From contig JASEFB010000101.1 of assembly GCA_030019325.1 (NCBI GenBank), positions 1 through 5,648 on the forward strand: DNA of 5,648 nucleotides. The letters run 5' to 3'. The DNA comes from an archaeon. GTDB taxonomy: Archaea; Halobacteriota; Syntropharchaeia; Alkanophagales; Methanospirareceae. The translations under genes and the position numbers were made by a program. The notes beneath the pieces were generated by a model. That model was not told the origin of the DNA. It searched no databases and saw only the letters and a list, made by a program, of their open reading frames with translations. Shown here piece by piece: positions 4,798 through 5,648 of this stretch (position 1 is its first letter; each line of letters opens with the position of its first letter).

Positions 4798-5387
4798 GGA
4801 GAGACACCCAGCAGGTAGCATGTAGAAAGGGGCAGGGGCTTGGGTTAGGTGGTGGCTTTGCACAGAGAGGGACCTTTTCGAAAGCGTGGAAGAACGATGT
4901 AATCGCAGTTGCAATGTCCCCCGGCGTGCGGCATGTGCCCAAGCCGGTCTGTGAAATAACCACCGAATTGAGGGACCGGGGTATTCACGCGAGTGTATTA
5001 ATATTGAACGCTGGGGATGGAACGCCAGCAGACGCGCCAATTAGAGGGGGGCATGGTGCAGTCTTTGGATTGGAGCCGAGGGAGATTGAGATAATCGGAG
5101 GACATAAGCTCGCTGTACTCCATCACGGTAACGTGATACAACATTTCATCTACAAAGTGAGGTTTACTTTGAAAAGGGTGAATATCCCAGCTATCGTTCT
5201 GTGCCAATCTCCTGTAACATTTAGAGATTTTGAAGAGATAGGAGTGAGCACGAGATTTAAGGAGGGAGAAACACCGGGAAAAGTCGTGGGTATCGTAACC
5301 GGCATTGTCAGGCATGAGAGTGTTCCACAAGAGAAACTTAACGAAATCGTAAGTAAAGTGAAAATGTGTCTCCGAGAACTACGATAA
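4788..5387 (+). CDS. mcrC: Methyl-coenzyme M reductase accessory protein McrC
   Basis: The 199-residue product is of normal length and matches McrC throughout: a CRKGQGLGLGGGFAQRGTF block (12-30), AMSPGVRHVPKPVCEIT (42-58), VLILNAGDGTPADAP (70-84), HKLAVLHHGNVIQHFIYK (106-123), IPAIVLCQSPV (133-143) and GIVTGIVRHE (168-177). McrC is a known component of the ATP-dependent complex that reductively activates the nickel cofactor F430 of methyl-coenzyme M reductase in the cytoplasm. It is classically in the mcrBDCGA operon; here it lies last in a U32-containing operon with no mcr structural gene in view. The ATG at 4788 gives the family-like start MAVGRD. A TTG at 4773 would add five residues encoded by the inserted element. 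The ATG has no good ribosome site of its own. Confidence 0.93.
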   Translation: MAVGRDTQQVACRKGQGLGLGGGFAQRGTFSKAWKNDVIAVAMSPGVRHVPKPVCEITTELRDRGIHASVLILNAGDGTPADAPIRGGHGAVFGLEPREIEIIGGHKLAVLHHGNVIQHFIYKVRFTLKRVNIPAIVLCQSPVTFRDFEEIGVSTRFKEGETPGKVVGIVTGIVRHESVPQEKLNEIVSKVKMCLRELR

Positions 5388-5457
5388 AAAGTGGAAGGAT
5401 ATAAGTAAAGTAAGATTGAAAGTCTGTTGGATAACTTACAGATAAGGGGAGAGGAAA

Positions 5458-5541
5458 ATGATTAAAAGGTTCGACCAGAGGGATGTATATACGAACCAAG
5501 TTCGGATATACCACGTTGTGCGAAATATGGCGGCAATATAA
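5458..5541 (+). CDS. Doubtful 27-residue small ORF
   Basis: A strong purine-rich ribosome site (GGGGAGAGGAAA) immediately precedes ATG 5458, and the frame runs 27 codons to TAA at 5539-5541. The basic peptide (MIKRFDQRDVYTNQVRIYHV and seven more residues) matches nothing recognised. A long hairpin occupies its middle, so the stretch may instead be an untranslated regulatory or small RNA, or a gene remnant. The ribosome site is the only support for translation. Confidence 0.25.
   Translation: MIKRFDQRDVYTNQVRIYHVVRNMAAI
5485..5511. repeat. 12-bp stem-loop with one mismatch
   Basis: GTATATACGAAC (5485-5496) pairs with GTTCGGATATAC (5500-5511) across a 3-base loop; 11 of 12 positions pair. It has no following T-run, so it is not a typical terminator. 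It could be a small-RNA stem, a protein-binding site or a remnant of a palindromic repeat. Confidence 0.6.
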
Positions 5542-5550
5542 AATAAAAAT
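5535..5550 (+). promoter_or_regulatory. Possible archaeal TATA box for the right-edge gene
   Basis: The AT-rich run AATATAAAATAAAAAT lies about 25 bases before ATG 5565. That distance would put transcription initiation at or just before the start codon, giving a leaderless or near-leaderless message. Confidence 0.4.
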
Positions 5551-5564
5551 CATTGGGGTTAACT

Positions 5565-5648
5565 ATGAGTAAAAGCTTCAATCTCCTCAAATTTTTTAGC
5601 TGTTGTGATAGAGTTTTATTCATTACGGGATTATTACTGCTTTTATTG
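5565..5648 (+). CDS. N-terminus of a membrane or secreted protein, runs off the window
   Basis: An ATG at 5565 opens a frame that stays open for 28 codons to the window edge. The product begins MSKSFNLLKFFSCCDR and continues into a hydrophobic run (VLFITGLLLLLL, residues 17-28), typical of a signal anchor or first membrane helix. GGGGTT (5555-5560) just upstream is a weak ribosome site, and a TATA-like run stands at the right distance for a leaderless message. Too little is present to name a family, and a frame this short could be chance. Confidence 0.5.
   Translation, partial: MSKSFNLLKFFSCCDRVLFITGLLLLLL

Noticed and set aside
4592..5040. Minus-strand ORFs opposite the element and mcrC
   Set aside because: They span the inverted-repeat element and the antisense of mcrC; the sequence is translated repeat.
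5465..5530. tRNA-like GGTTCGA motif after mcrC
   Set aside because: No acceptor, D or anticodon arm can be arranged around it; the strong stem at 5485-5511 does not fit a cloverleaf.

Overview
The window looks like a chromosomal piece of a methane- or alkane-metabolising archaeon. It carries a full-length McrC (a methyl-coenzyme M reductase accessory protein), a homologue of the large corrinoid subunit of archaeal CO dehydrogenase/acetyl-CoA synthase (CdhE), and the N-terminus of a folate-independent MetE-like methionine synthase. AT-rich archaeal TATA-like promoters, short or absent leaders and tightly overlapping genes fit this. An ANME-1/Syntrophoarchaeia/Methanosarcinia-type euryarchaeon is the best guess, but the sequence alone does not settle the lineage. 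No rRNA, tRNA, CRISPR array or transposase gene was seen.

Layout. (1) 1-340, minus strand: a core-MetE-like gene running off the left edge. (2) 341-458: a divergent promoter region built from AT-rich tandem repeats. (3) 459-1008, plus strand: a small membrane protein whose reading frame changes at a cluster of four short GC-rich hairpins (724-802). It is probably one gene split by a palindromic element. (4) 1050-2186, minus strand: a CdhE-like corrinoid protein with no N-terminal iron-sulfur domain. (5) 2224-5387, plus strand: a compact operon of two tandem U32-family paralogues, a 122-residue cysteine-containing protein and mcrC. The first three genes overlap by 4 bases at each junction. (6) 4647-4793: a small AT-rich inverted-repeat element that appears to have inserted exactly at the mcrC start codon, duplicating ATGGCA. 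(7) 5388-5648: a spacer with a strong 12-bp hairpin inside a doubtful 27-codon ORF, then the first 28 codons of a membrane or secreted protein running off the right edge.

How the genes may work together. The left half suggests methyl transfer: a corrinoid protein resembling CdhE and a core-MetE that would take methyl groups from a methyl-corrinoid to make methionine. The right half suggests maturation or activation of methyl-coenzyme M reductase. Characterised U32 proteins are Fe-S enzymes that carry out O2-independent hydroxylations, and a paired, cysteine-rich U32 set translationally coupled toward mcrC is a candidate system for anaerobic modification or activation of MCR. That functional link is inference from gene order and family knowledge.
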